Of a stretch of 64,000 nt of DNA, positions 12,505-22,725 are shown in pieces. The first letter of the stretch is position 1. Each line of letters starts with the position of its first letter. The notes beneath the pieces are model-generated. The model was not told where the DNA came from and made no database searches. It worked only from the letters and a program-made list of their open reading frames with translations. A program made the position numbers and the translations under genes. This DNA comes from Dictyophora rubrovolvata (lineage: Eukaryota; Basidiomycota; Agaricomycetes; Phallales; Phallaceae), in assembly GCA_029959195.1 (NCBI GenBank), contig CP114127.1, forward strand, positions 1,674,001-1,738,000, written 5' to 3'.

Positions 12505-14365
12505 TCCAAGATGGTGCCTCTATTTCTCAACGTGACTGGATATTCACACACTGTGTAGACATTTCTATAGAATAATATCTATTTGAAACGAGCTCTAGTC
12601 AAACAACTGTGCTCCATGATTTATGTCATGAAAGCCAATATGTACACTATTGATACTTTCCGCTGACTCGGCTGCGGGATAACTCCCTACCGTTAGCGAT
12701 CCTATAAGTGCACGCGTTTTCTCGATCAACCATGGATCTCGATTCTCTGTGAATGGCTCGCACCGCCCGTTGTCGGGCGCGGGATCTTCTTCTCACGACG
12801 TGCACAACGGCAAACAACTACATAGTACGTAGGCGGGGACTGGGACACCAGGACGACGGACGCGTAATATCGGGCGCACCAGATACGTCCGTGAAATACA
12901 GGCCTATGTAAGTACATACTTCATAACTGTTCACCGGAAGCAGTTTTGAGCTAAGACCTCTCCACACTTTTTTTGGCTTCACATCATTTTGATGACCTCG
13001 ATCAAGTTCACGCTTAGATGGTCATTTAATTATATCGTAATTCTGCATACATACCCCATTGTAACTACATAAGTACATAACGACAAAACTGCTGTATTCG
13101 CCGCCGCCCCCGAAAAGGGTCGAACGAATTCGTCGGCTGATCTGGATAAGTCATCTTTGAACCGACCCTTTTCCTCGTGTCGATTACTTACGAGTGTCCA
13201 GGTTATTTTAAAACGTTCCACTATCTAACTCCGTTGAAAAGGATTTTTTCTTAGCAAAAAAAGCACCCACACTTCCGTCAGTGTGAAGCGCGTTAAGAGA
13301 GAACTATCTCCTTCCGCTATCAGGCTACGACGGTCTCAAATCCAGGTATGGGTGGCGTAACCCTCGTCAGTATCTGGCAAATCGACAAATCGACTCATAG
13401 CCCGGCCCTGCGGCGCATAGCCCTCGTACCTTCAACAATCTATGTTTGCCTACTGAGCAATTTTGATGGGAGGTCGTATCCCTAAATGTCAGTAATAATC
13501 AGGCCTCGAACATGACAGGGTGGAAGCTAGAGGTTTCCCGTGAAAACATTCGGACGTCAAAAATCATAGTATCGGTGGTGAAAATTGGTAGGCACTCTTA
13601 CTATTTGTTGTCTGAAGACTCCTGAAAGTTCTGTTCATTGGATTCACTGTACTTGTTAGGAGAATTCCGCAAAGTCAATTCGTCGTATCTGACAACATTG
13701 GTTGCGTCGGTACCTCTACCCCCTCTTACACAATCGTCTGTTTTGACCGCTTCTCCGTCTGAATATACATCTCGTATGTGGATCAGGCATGCCGTCAAAT
13801 ACCTACATAATGTGGGAGTTATAGTTATATCATGTCCTGATGAAGTCGCTCTCGAGAAAGAGATTATTTCATTCGGACAACGACATGAACATATCCTTTG
13901 GACCGGGGGATATTCCTCAAACATGGCTAGTTTCAGCACACCCGTAATCTAAACAACTGCTCTAAACTGAAAATTCTCTTATATCACGTTCTGTGATTTT
14001 TTTGATCACCATGTAACCATTTAAGGACCCTGCGCGAAAAGTAGTGCTATGAATGGCGTAGTTTTCCTTCAGTAGATCTTTCATTCTGTTTTATATCCAT
14101 ACATCAGGTTGTAAGGATTCAAACATTCAATATTCAATATTCGGTGCTCGTCGGTTACCATTTTGGTAATATATTAGCATATTGCCAAAATAGATTGATC
14201 ATACACTGGACTGAACTAGAAATCATTGCTTGAACACCTGAATATCGACGGACGTGCTGTGCAGTGAGTGAAAAACGAAACCATCCAAAGGTAGGTCTTT
14301 TGTATTTAAACAGACAAGTGGTAGCAATACATCACAAACAGAACAAGAACTCAGAGAAGGCGACC
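12505..14365. other. Gene-poor spacer with inverted repeat
   Basis: No gene is supported. Two overlapping antisense open frames near 13601-13952 (about 105-112 codons) lack ATG starts at their ends and match nothing recognised. The region carries the inverted repeat at 13112-13173. Confidence 0.4.
13112..13173. repeat. 11-bp inverted repeat with inner palindrome
   Basis: The arms GAAAAGGGTCG (13112-13122) and CGACCCTTTTC (13163-13173) are perfect inverted copies 40 bases apart. The palindrome ACGAATTCGT starts directly after the left arm (13123-13132). It could be a remnant transposon end or a binding site, but nothing else supports either. Confidence 0.5.
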
Positions 14366-14738
14366 ATGAGCGAATGGTTTAGCGCAATTTACAGTGAGTC
14401 TAGATCCGATCTGGATATTACTTTTATTTAAACATATCAAGTTCTTCCAAGTCCCAAAGTTCTCCTCCAAATAATTTTGACTGAAACTTTCTAATATCAG
14501 TGAAGCACCTGTTGCTTTGAATTGGTTTTTTACATCACCCAATGTTCAAAAGTTTTTATCATCAGCCATGATCATCCCCGGTACATCCGAGTCATCAAGG
14601 CCACAAACAATAGGAGGTCTACTGGAGCAGACCATCAGAAATTCGAATAACAACAAATGGGGACAACAGACAGTATACAATACTTGTAGTAGGAGATGGT
14701 GTCGTAGAAATAGATCGAGCCTGCGTTCTAACGTCTAG
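14366..14738 (+). CDS. Possible small two-exon protein, unknown
   Basis: A promoter-like layout is visible: TATTTAAA near 14299, then an A-rich leader and ATG at 14366 (MSEWFSAIY). A GTGAGT donor near 14395 and an acceptor near 14505 join to an open frame with LNWFFTSPNVQKFLSS, which stops at 14738. The exact acceptor is ambiguous because two AG sites lie 6 bases apart. There is no recognised family and no signal peptide. It may be a truncated gene at the edge of the GC-rich island. Confidence 0.3.
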
Positions 14739-14749
14739 GGTGGATGGTG

Positions 14750-15060
14750 CAAAATAATTGAGTCGGCGGAGACGGGAATGTTCGCATCGAATGTTAGCCG
14801 CGCGCCCGTTTTGTCGGTTACGCGTTACGCGTTACGTGTCAGGTCTTAATTTTTAACGCTAGCAGCGGTTGGAGAGGTTGGAGAGTTTAGTGCGGAGAGC
14901 CTCCTCTGAGTTGAGGTCGACCAGCTCAACCCGCCCATGTCTCTTGAGTCTGGGGCGGGTGGAATGATAGGTCAGAGTTGCCGGTATGGTGTTGGTATCG
15001 GAGTCGCCGGCTAACAGTCAAATTAATATTGCGTCGTCGGCGACGACGCATTAGTTAAGT
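14750..15060. repeat. GC-rich island with short tandem and inverted repeats
   Basis: This block is visibly richer in G, C and CpG than the AT-rich DNA around it. It holds a 7-base tandem repeat TTACGCG/TTACGCG/TTACGTG (14818-14838), a perfect 9-base tandem GGTTGGAGA x2 (14867-14884), and a near-perfect palindrome TGCGTCGTCG-G-CGACGACGCA (15030-15050). It could be an upstream control region for the kinase at 15191 or an inserted non-autonomous element. No terminal repeat pair or target-site duplication was found. Confidence 0.45.
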
Positions 15061-15120
15061 CTTAGTAAAATATTATAAATCCCGGTAGTTAGTTTTCACC
15101 TTTTTTCATATTTAATTTTG

Positions 15121-15128
15121 TATATAAA
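15121..15128 (+). promoter_or_regulatory. TATA box of kinase pseudogene
   Basis: TATATAAA lies 70 bases before the ATG at 15191, a normal fungal spacing. A clear promoter on a decayed gene suggests recent loss. Confidence 0.5.
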
Positions 15129-15190
15129 GCTCTATATTTCGAGCACTAAATAACAAGTTCTATCTAAACCATAACCGCTAGTTGCGACAT

Positions 15191-16649
15191 ATGGCGGGCA
15201 GTCTCGAAAGTTTTTCTGCTACTATTTTTAGCGCTCGCAAGACTTATCTTACAGGATTAGTATCGTCTCCACCAACACCATCAACGAATATGCTGTCTAG
15301 CGTCCGTTGCCTCTTTACTACTGGAGTACCTGGGAAATCTTCTTCAACACCTCAGGTGATTCTGCACCCTCAGGCTGCACGAGAAGGGAACATCCTTAAC
15401 CTGCGATATGCCATCGAACGTCGGTTAGGTGCAGGCTTCGGAACTCGCTCCACGATTTGGCTTTCAAAAGACTCGGTGTACATTTTACTCTTCTCGCATG
15501 GTCTTCTTCTCGTCAGCTAGTGTAGATCCTACTAGAACTGGCCACCATGTCGTTCTCAAAATCACTGGCGCAGACTCGACGGATGCGGGAAAGTACTCCC
15601 AGCTAGAAGTTGATTTTCTCCAGAAAGTTGGCCAAGCGCGACGATCGACTGAACAGCAAAACGTCATTCGGATGCTGGACCACTTCTCCCTCGACAGCTC
15701 TTTCGGTACCCATAGCTGCCTCGTTCTTGAGGTTCTTGGCATGTCTTTACTAGAGCTGACTCGAAGAACGCTGCCAAACAAGTTTCCTATACCTATGTGC
15801 AAACGAATTATCGAGGAGGTCTTGTTCGGCTTGGGCTTCCTTCATAGTGAATGCGGCATAGTTCATACCGGTAAAGGCCTTCGTGTGTTTCGCTTGTCTG
15901 AAGCTGATTTGGTACGGACTTGAAATTAGACAATCTTCTCTTGCGCGTGGAAGATACCAAAGGTGTACCTTTACTAGGCGACTCTGAATCATCAATTGAC
16001 TTGTCCGGTATCTCTCTCGGTCCATCAGCGGTCGTCATTAGCGACCTTGGGGTCGGTAAGTGATTCCTTCACCCTTATTGTAACGTTTCCTTATTTGCTT
16101 TGGCGTCTTATATTGAACGCCCCTTTAACGGAGTCGTACAACCGCTTGTTTTGCATGCCCCAGAAGTTTATCTCTGCTGACATATGGAACTTGGGTTGTC
16201 TTGCAGGTCTTGATGAACTCAATTCTATCTTGTTTATTAAAGATATATCCTCCAGGCATTTGAGCTTGTGACGTACTGTCGGCTTTTCTATCCCGAAGCG
16301 ACGGATCGACGATATTCTTGGGCTGATGGTTTCTGTCAATGGGCTTACATCGTTTCCAGTGGACATCTTGGCACGTGGGAAGTTCAGTTCAAAGTATTTT
16401 GACAAGTCTGGTGAGCAATACATACGTCTATACGATTCGTCTTATGTGACGAGTCTCTACAGGAAATTTGCTGAAATATACCGTCGGACCATGTACCCTT
16501 GAGGCAGTGCTTGAAGCACGATTTCCTTACAGCCCGAGGCCGACCGAAAACTCCTGGCTGACATGCTCTCTCGCATGCTTCGGCTTTGTCCTGAAGATCG
16601 AGAGTCTGCTAGGGAACTGCTCAACCATCCCTGGCTACGCGATTCTTAA
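15191..16649 (+). pseudogene. SRPK-like serine/threonine protein kinase, decayed
   Basis: Kinase parts appear in order: RRLGAGFGTRSTIWLSKD (glycine loop), HHVVLKITG (ATP-binding Lys), LVLEVLGMSLLELTRR, FGLGFLHSECGIVHT, then DLKLDNLLLRVEDTKG, SDLGVG, QPLVLHAPEVYL, SADIWNLGCL, DILGLMVSVNGLTSFP and a C-terminal MLRLCPEDRESARELL. This order and the ECGIxHTDLK and APEV motifs are typical of fungal SRPK-type kinases. Several breaks are visible. The intron before DLK has GG at 15916-15917 where AG is expected. The next AG (15928-15929) keeps frame but removes the catalytic-loop Lys. The intron after SDLG lacks an AG before SYIERPF. Bases are missing between APEV and SADIW, and the frame changes near 16530. 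It ends at 16649. It is probably inactive. Confidence 0.75.
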
Positions 16650-17404
16650 TTTCCAGTGTTCTGAACTTGCTTTCTTAGCCCACCGCTGTATTCTTGAATA
16701 TTTATATCTCATCTCATCCTCGGCATGTGCCGAAAAGATTGAGAACGTTATCGCAATGCCGATGAATGTTCGTCCTTCTGGTTATATCATATCTGCCAAA
16801 GCTCTACTTCCCCGCCAACAAAAAATTCGGTATTCCCGAGCTGGCCCCAACAAGCCAATTCACAACTGCGAAGAAATAGATCGAGCTTGCGCGACTGCAG
16901 AAAAACGAAAGCCCTAAAAAGACAAGCAATGTATATCGCGAAGCGTTGAGGATTGCGAAAAGATATAACTGTTGGAGTTTACGATGCGGTCACGGTACTA
17001 GGTAGATTAGAACTTATATTACATAACGCGCTGTACATAGTATTCTGAGGCGCCGGCCAAAAGACTCCGTCTTTTGACCGAAGCTCCTCAGTGCTTCATT
17101 CAACAAGAACATGCCTAAAGATCAAAACTTCTTGGCGATATTGCGGCGTTGCGGCACTGGGAGGGTGCATCTGCTGAAACGACAACGAGCTTAAGTAACA
17201 TCACAGCACAGATTTTGGACGGGTGTCACCTCATTTCCTGTTTCTCACTTCCTTTAAACCTCCATTTTGGGCCTTCAAAATCTCTCAGATACGAGGATTC
17301 ACAACAGTTCTTCACTTCACAGATCATCTGTCGGCAAAATTCCTTCGGCTTCTGGGCTTCTCAGAGTTCTACAGACACCTGAGCCACGGTCCGTGCATCC
17401 AGCA
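16650..17404. other. Gene-poor stretch with hairpin
   Basis: No gene is recognised. Open frames here are short and lack motifs. The hairpin at 17045-17091 is the only clear structure. Confidence 0.4.
17045..17091. repeat. Strong hairpin (bipartite inverted repeat)
   Basis: The arms CGGCCAAAAGAC (17054-17065) and GTCTTTTGACCG (17069-17080) pair with one mismatch across a 3-base loop. Outer arms CTGAGG (17045-17050) and CCTCAG (17086-17091) extend the stem after small unpaired spacers. It lacks a U-tract and lies outside a convincing gene; it may be a transposon-end relic or a structured transcript. Confidence 0.5.
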
Positions 17405-17852
17405 ATGAACGATACAGAAGAACAAAATTCCGATAGGATAACAAAAGCGTCGTTATCTGTGGGTACGTTTCATTTTATTGCTTTGTGGTTGAATATTATC
17501 ACTGTGTTTGCAGAACCATCTCTTCAACAATCAAGGATACCATGTGCCAGTGACAAAACTGTTGCGGCAGCGGCACCGAGAGATTGCGACCTTCTTCTTC
17601 TCATCCATTACCGTGTCCGATATGTATTAGAAGAATCATTGTCGTCAGGAGCGAAAAAAAAGACATCTCAAGAGGAAAATAAGAACGTCTCTACCTTCGC
17701 CGAATCGGGATGATAAGATAGCGAATAATCAGTTTGTAGCCAAATCTGCAGAAAGCGCCTATGGATCATTCTTATTCATTGGTCGATTTTTAGATCGGTT
17801 TGTTATGCTAGTTCTGACAGGTTTGCTACAGCTTGTAACAAATACTTGTTAG
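17405..17852 (+). other. Possible coding relic
   Basis: From ATG 17405 an exon-like frame ends at a GTACGT donor near 17462. An acceptor TTTGCAG near 17513 leads into a frame with YHVPVTKLLRQRHREIATFF that continues, with one in-frame TAG, to a hydrophobic end before TAG at 17852. The alternative frame ends at 17713. The low stop density suggests former coding sequence. No family is recognised. Confidence 0.2.
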
Positions 17853-20800
17853 CACCGGAACCCATGAGAATTAGCGGAAAGCCCTAAACCTTAACATTAC
17901 TCGCCAAATGTATCAAGTCTTCTATGACCAAACGACGTTTAATGATTATTTACACGATGAGTAAATATAGCACATTGTGAATTTTTGCCTTGTGTCCACA
18001 TGCCTAGGCAAGCGGAGTAAAACTAAATCTTCTGACAGGCTAAAGGCAAGAAGACCTAATATGAAATCACTTGGGGTCCGGAAGTTTGGGATACCGGGCC
18101 TACACTGCATGGAATACAATAAATGGCTTCATACAGAGGAAATATGGTCTTTCTCTTGAATTATACTTTCGCATCGTAAAGCTAGCCCGGTCCGAAGAGC
18201 AGAGCAACTATCTCGTGGACTATGTCCAGTGCCATTATATTGGTCGATTGCTTCCAGCCGATCTATACATTCCTCGCCAAAGCAAAAGCAAGGTAGAGTG
18301 GCAGTGAGGCACTCAGGGGGAGTAACTCTAGCGTTATAAGCTTTAAGAAGGAACTGGGAAATTTGACATGGACGAATGACCTCAATGTTACGCCAGTCCA
18401 TGCTAAGAGCCCTGGCTTAAAATGATCAAAATTACGTGTACTCACGCTAAAAAAAGGTCTTAGCGTACTCTCTGGTTAAGAGTATATGCTCAATCACACG
18501 ATATTTCCTCATTTTAGAGGCGCATAACTTCCCATAACGCACAAACACATTAGCCAATTTCAGATCAAATTTGATTTGTTGAAACCATGGGAGTCTTGCA
18601 TCCTATAGCGGTAACGGTCCTACTAGTAGTTGTTCAAAGAAAGATTTGACGCTGCAAAGTGGGATAGACCCGCTCTGACAATTACGTTCTAATCAAGTAA
18701 AGAGCGTGGATGAGTATTGAAATGCGAGATCCTAGTAGACTTCACGTTGTATACAAGGGTTATAATTATCCCTTTGGGAAGTTGCGTCATTCAACCATCC
18801 CGCGACAGATCGAAGCTATACGCTGTCGCGAACGTGTGAACTGGCCCTGGTATTAGCTTAGGCGAAGAAAGCTTAACTGGGGCCGTCGTTCCTGAGACTA
18901 ATGGCCGAAAAAGCTGGGAGGGGGGATTCTGTTGCCACCGTTGATATTCATCGTACGTCAGTCATTTTTGTGATGCGACAGCTTGGGATGTTACCTATGT
19001 ATAATTTTCAGCAAATCATAAGTAACGTTGACCAAGTTCTTGGGTAAACCTCGCACGTCGACCATGCAGACCACCCTGATAAGGCAAAGCAACATGTAAT
19101 TGCCGATGCTTCGTTGAAAGGCTCGCATGCCAGACTTGTCTCATAGGCAGCTATAGGCCGGTGAATTGGCGTATAACATGTTGGGATTTGAGCATAGGCG
19201 AGCGCTGCCCGCTCATAGTACATCTGCTTATGTAATTAGACTTTTAATTAGTCCTCATGCAATTGTAACCTTTTACTCGACTGTCCGTCGCGTCCGAAAA
19301 CTCAACATAACATTCTTCAACGGTATTGAAGAAACCCATTTCTGATATATGATAATATGAAAAGACGATTGGATTGGAGATGTAAGCTCTTTCACACGGA
19401 CCTGCCCCAATCGGACTTCGAACGTTGAAATTGACACTGACAGGGTGGAAAGCCGAGCCTTCAAATTCAAGCTTCAAGCCAGAGAAGCCCACGGTGCCCA
19501 TCTAGTACTATGAAAAATCATGACAAGATATACATCAACATTGAGGTGCCACGTACTGGGAAAATTTACCTTTGTTGAAGCCCCGTGTTTAACTGCCAAC
19601 GTATCAACGAGGCCGAGCATTTGCCTTTTAAGCAAATTCTCGACGAAACCTATTTCCCAGATAAATGCCTGGAATGGCGTAAGGCAGTAATAATAATACT
19701 TAGTGTCGGTTCTGCTTCACTCCAGCTGTAGGCTTTTTAATCTATACCTCTGAATTGTCGGAGGAAGTTGTATCATCCAACTCAAAGCGAAACGTCGGGT
19801 TAGTTTCTGTGTAACGGACTTTATTCAGGCTAACCTAACTGCACTTTGATCAAGGCATATGGATCCCTGGAAAATCAGTTACCTTTGTGCTTAATCTGGC
19901 CATCTGAGCTTTGACCAACCATTGAGAATAAACCCGAAATTTCCAAATAAAGAAGACTTAACACGGTAGCTTATAAGAAAACCTTAGTTCTCTCCGCGAA
20001 ATTTTCATCAATGATAAAGCATTTGGAACCCACATTTAACCTTTCTGCAGGTAACTAATTCGTTTTTCTCGACTTCAAGAAATCTCTCAGCCAGCAATGG
20101 CTAATCTGAAATCAGCGCTATAGCAGAAAAAAACCAACAGGTATAACAATGCAAGTTTTTTCTTACATTAAACATTCTCAATACGTGTCGCCAGGGAAAA
20201 CCATCTACCCAAGCCTCACTTCGCATTCCAACAGTTTCACCATTCTTTTCGAACATATCAACCTCGTGGCTCGAGGCTGAGAATGCGCTCGGTGATTGGA
20301 TCCACGTAACAGGTTCACGTAGCAAGATTGCACCGAATTTATACAAATTTATCGCGCCGCGCTGACCGGTCTATTTTATCGTGACCAATGGAAGATGAGG
20401 CGGCGGCCATTTATAATAAGCAATAGCTTTCGGGGCTCTCAATACTAGTTTGTTTCGTAACTGATCATGACTCGAATTATCTGTTAGTGGTAAGTGAGAA
20501 TAATGGCACCTAATCATTTATATTATGCACAAAATTCAATTTTGTGTTGCCTTAGTCCAGATGAAAAGGTCAATGAAGCCTTTTCATTATTTTCTGAGGC
20601 AAATTTAGTATTCAGCTCGAATCGCTTTGAGAACCAACGAACCCTCTGAGGAGTTTATATTTTCCAATTGAGAGACAAAATGGTTGCTGGTTTACAACCT
20701 CCTGTCTTCGCGAAATTCCTGCATATACCGGAATGCGGATATGCTTAAAATACTTCTATGTCCTGAAGTGATGAACCGCCTGTTATACCTCCCACCATCG

Positions 20801-21475
20801 CATTAACTAAACTCAGTCAGGGGAACTTCTCAGTGAATCTTAGCGAAAAGCTAGGTTCAGCGTGGGTGGATTTTAGCTGTATCGAGCCGGAAAGAGAAGC
20901 CAAGACTAATGGAAAACAAAACCGAAAAGACTCATCAAAAACATCTTATAACGCAACCGACAGAAAATTCTCTTGTGCGCGAAGCGGTCGATCACACGCA
21001 ATTTTGATAACATAGTTTGACGCTGAAGTCATTTGAACTTTAAAAATATTATTTCTAATATTATTTTAAAAATTTTTTTATCTCGAATCTGATTACGTCA
21101 TCGTTTTTCAACCGTGATTCATTTTTCCGCCCGCTGTTCTTGTTTTGAAATCTCAACCAGCTAAAACTGGTGTACCTGATCAAGCTGTCCTCTCGATTTA
21201 GGACGGCGGTCGTGGAAAAAAGGCCCGGTTTCGGCGAGACCCTTCAGTGAAATACTTACGCGGAACCTTCCCTTCTGAATAATGTAAAGCCAAAATTGCA
21301 CAATCAACCCATATCAGAGGGTGCAAGGAGATGTCTGTTGGGTCTATGTCATGTTTCCAGTTTACATATATATACGATTACAAGCTCTGTTCTTGAAGAT
21401 TCGCTCTTCCTCATACCCAAACCCAGCTCCAATAGCCCTCCCCCTACTCCTTTCCTGCTCTTTCTATCCACGCTC
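17853..21475. other. Long gene-poor region
   Basis: About 3.6 kb without a supportable gene. Only scattered frames under about 90 codons occur, none with motifs or an ordered splice pattern. It includes an AT-rich inverted stretch near 21043-21075. TATATATA near 21364-21371 and a pyrimidine-rich leader precede the WOPR gene. Confidence 0.4.
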
Positions 21476-22725
21476 ATGGCCTACTCAGCTCCATATCCAA
21501 ATTCACAGCGCAGTTCCGGTCGACATACTACCCACCCTTGTCTTCGTTAGTACTCGTCATTATTGGCTGTACTGTACCCTTTCCTCTCTGACGCCTGTGA
21601 TCCAAGACATTCGCAATGCTGCAGATGCCCAAGTTGTCTTTGAAGCAGTCCGTCTTAACATATTACCCATGATACGGCGCCGGCTTGGTCCTACGGAACG
21701 AGACATGCTTCGTTCGGGCGAAATCTTCGTCTGGGAAGAAACAGACCAAAAGGGTGGTCTGGAAAGATGGACCGATGGCCGTCGTTGGTGTGTTCGGGTG
21801 TGTTCATATTTGCACGCACTGCCTAACTATCTGGCACACAGGTCACAAAGCCGCATGAGAGTATGTGGATGCGCACCTTTCCGCTGTCTTCATCACCTGA
21901 ACGGATGCGTCTGTTTAGGAACCCTTTTTATATTACGAAGAGAAAGAACCTATCACTAAAGAAGAAAAAGAAGCCAAAGCCGCACGTCGGTACGTGCATT
22001 CCTGCTCCTTTTGATTCCTTTAGCAGCTAATATGATAATGATTCCAGTGCTTCACGAAATACCGATCCGTCGTCACCAGTATTAGTTCCATCACGTCGAC
22101 AAGATCGACCCTCAAAGTCAGATGGACTCACGAAGCAAACTTATTCCATTTATGTGAACTTGGGAAACGTGTCTCGAAAGTGGCATCTCGTAGCCTACTT
22201 CTCTGTAAGCCATCTTCCCCGCTGTGGTCCATTCTGAACTATCTCAACGAAACCATTAATGAAACGGAATACTCACAGGGTTCGGATTATGCACGTTTAC
22301 CCGTTATCGAAGACTATGATTATCTTCGTCACATACGTGTTCCTAAGGGCATTTACGTTTCCTCAAAAGGATTACAAATGAGCTCAGATTCGTATATTGA
22401 CGACGAGGACGACTATTCGCTAAGTAGCTCTCCTCAAAGCCCGACACTATACAAACCTGCCTATGTCCCATCGACCACCTACCATCAACCCCATAAGTCC
22501 TCGTATCCTGTTCATGAACATTCAGGTTATCCTATGGCAGCTAACCCAGCGGTCGGCCCAACTTACAGTTCCAACGGTGGCAACGCAGCGGATGCTTACA
22601 TATCGGGTTACTCGTATCCAAGTCATTCAAAATACGGCCCGTCTAAGTCATCTGAAAACAAGGCTTACGTTCCACTCACTTCCGAGGACCGGAGGGCATT
22701 AGGAGCGTTTCGCGTAGCTTTATGA
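21476..22725 (+). CDS. WOPR (Gti1/Pac2) family transcription regulator
   Basis: Fungal sequence-specific DNA-binding regulator of the Gti1/Pac2/Wor1 family, which controls morphological switching and development; nuclear. Six exons were read: 21476-21545, 21607-21787, 21842-21860 (19 bases), 21919-21989, 22048-22204 and 22279-22725. Together they give 314 residues with consistent phases. The first half of the WOPR box holds THPCLHIRNAADAQVVFEAV, RRRLGPTERDMLRSG, FVWEE and RWTDGRRWSQSRM. The second half holds LTKQTYS, RKWHLVAYFSGSDYARL and a final IRVPKGIYVSS. A Ser/Tyr/Pro-rich tail follows. It is short next to many Wor1/Gti1 proteins, but both WOPR halves are present. No break was seen. Confidence 0.9.

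Noticed and set aside
13601-13952. Overlapping plus and minus frames of 104-112 codons
   Set aside because: The ends start at TTG or GTG rather than ATG, the frames are antisense to each other, and neither resembles a known family.
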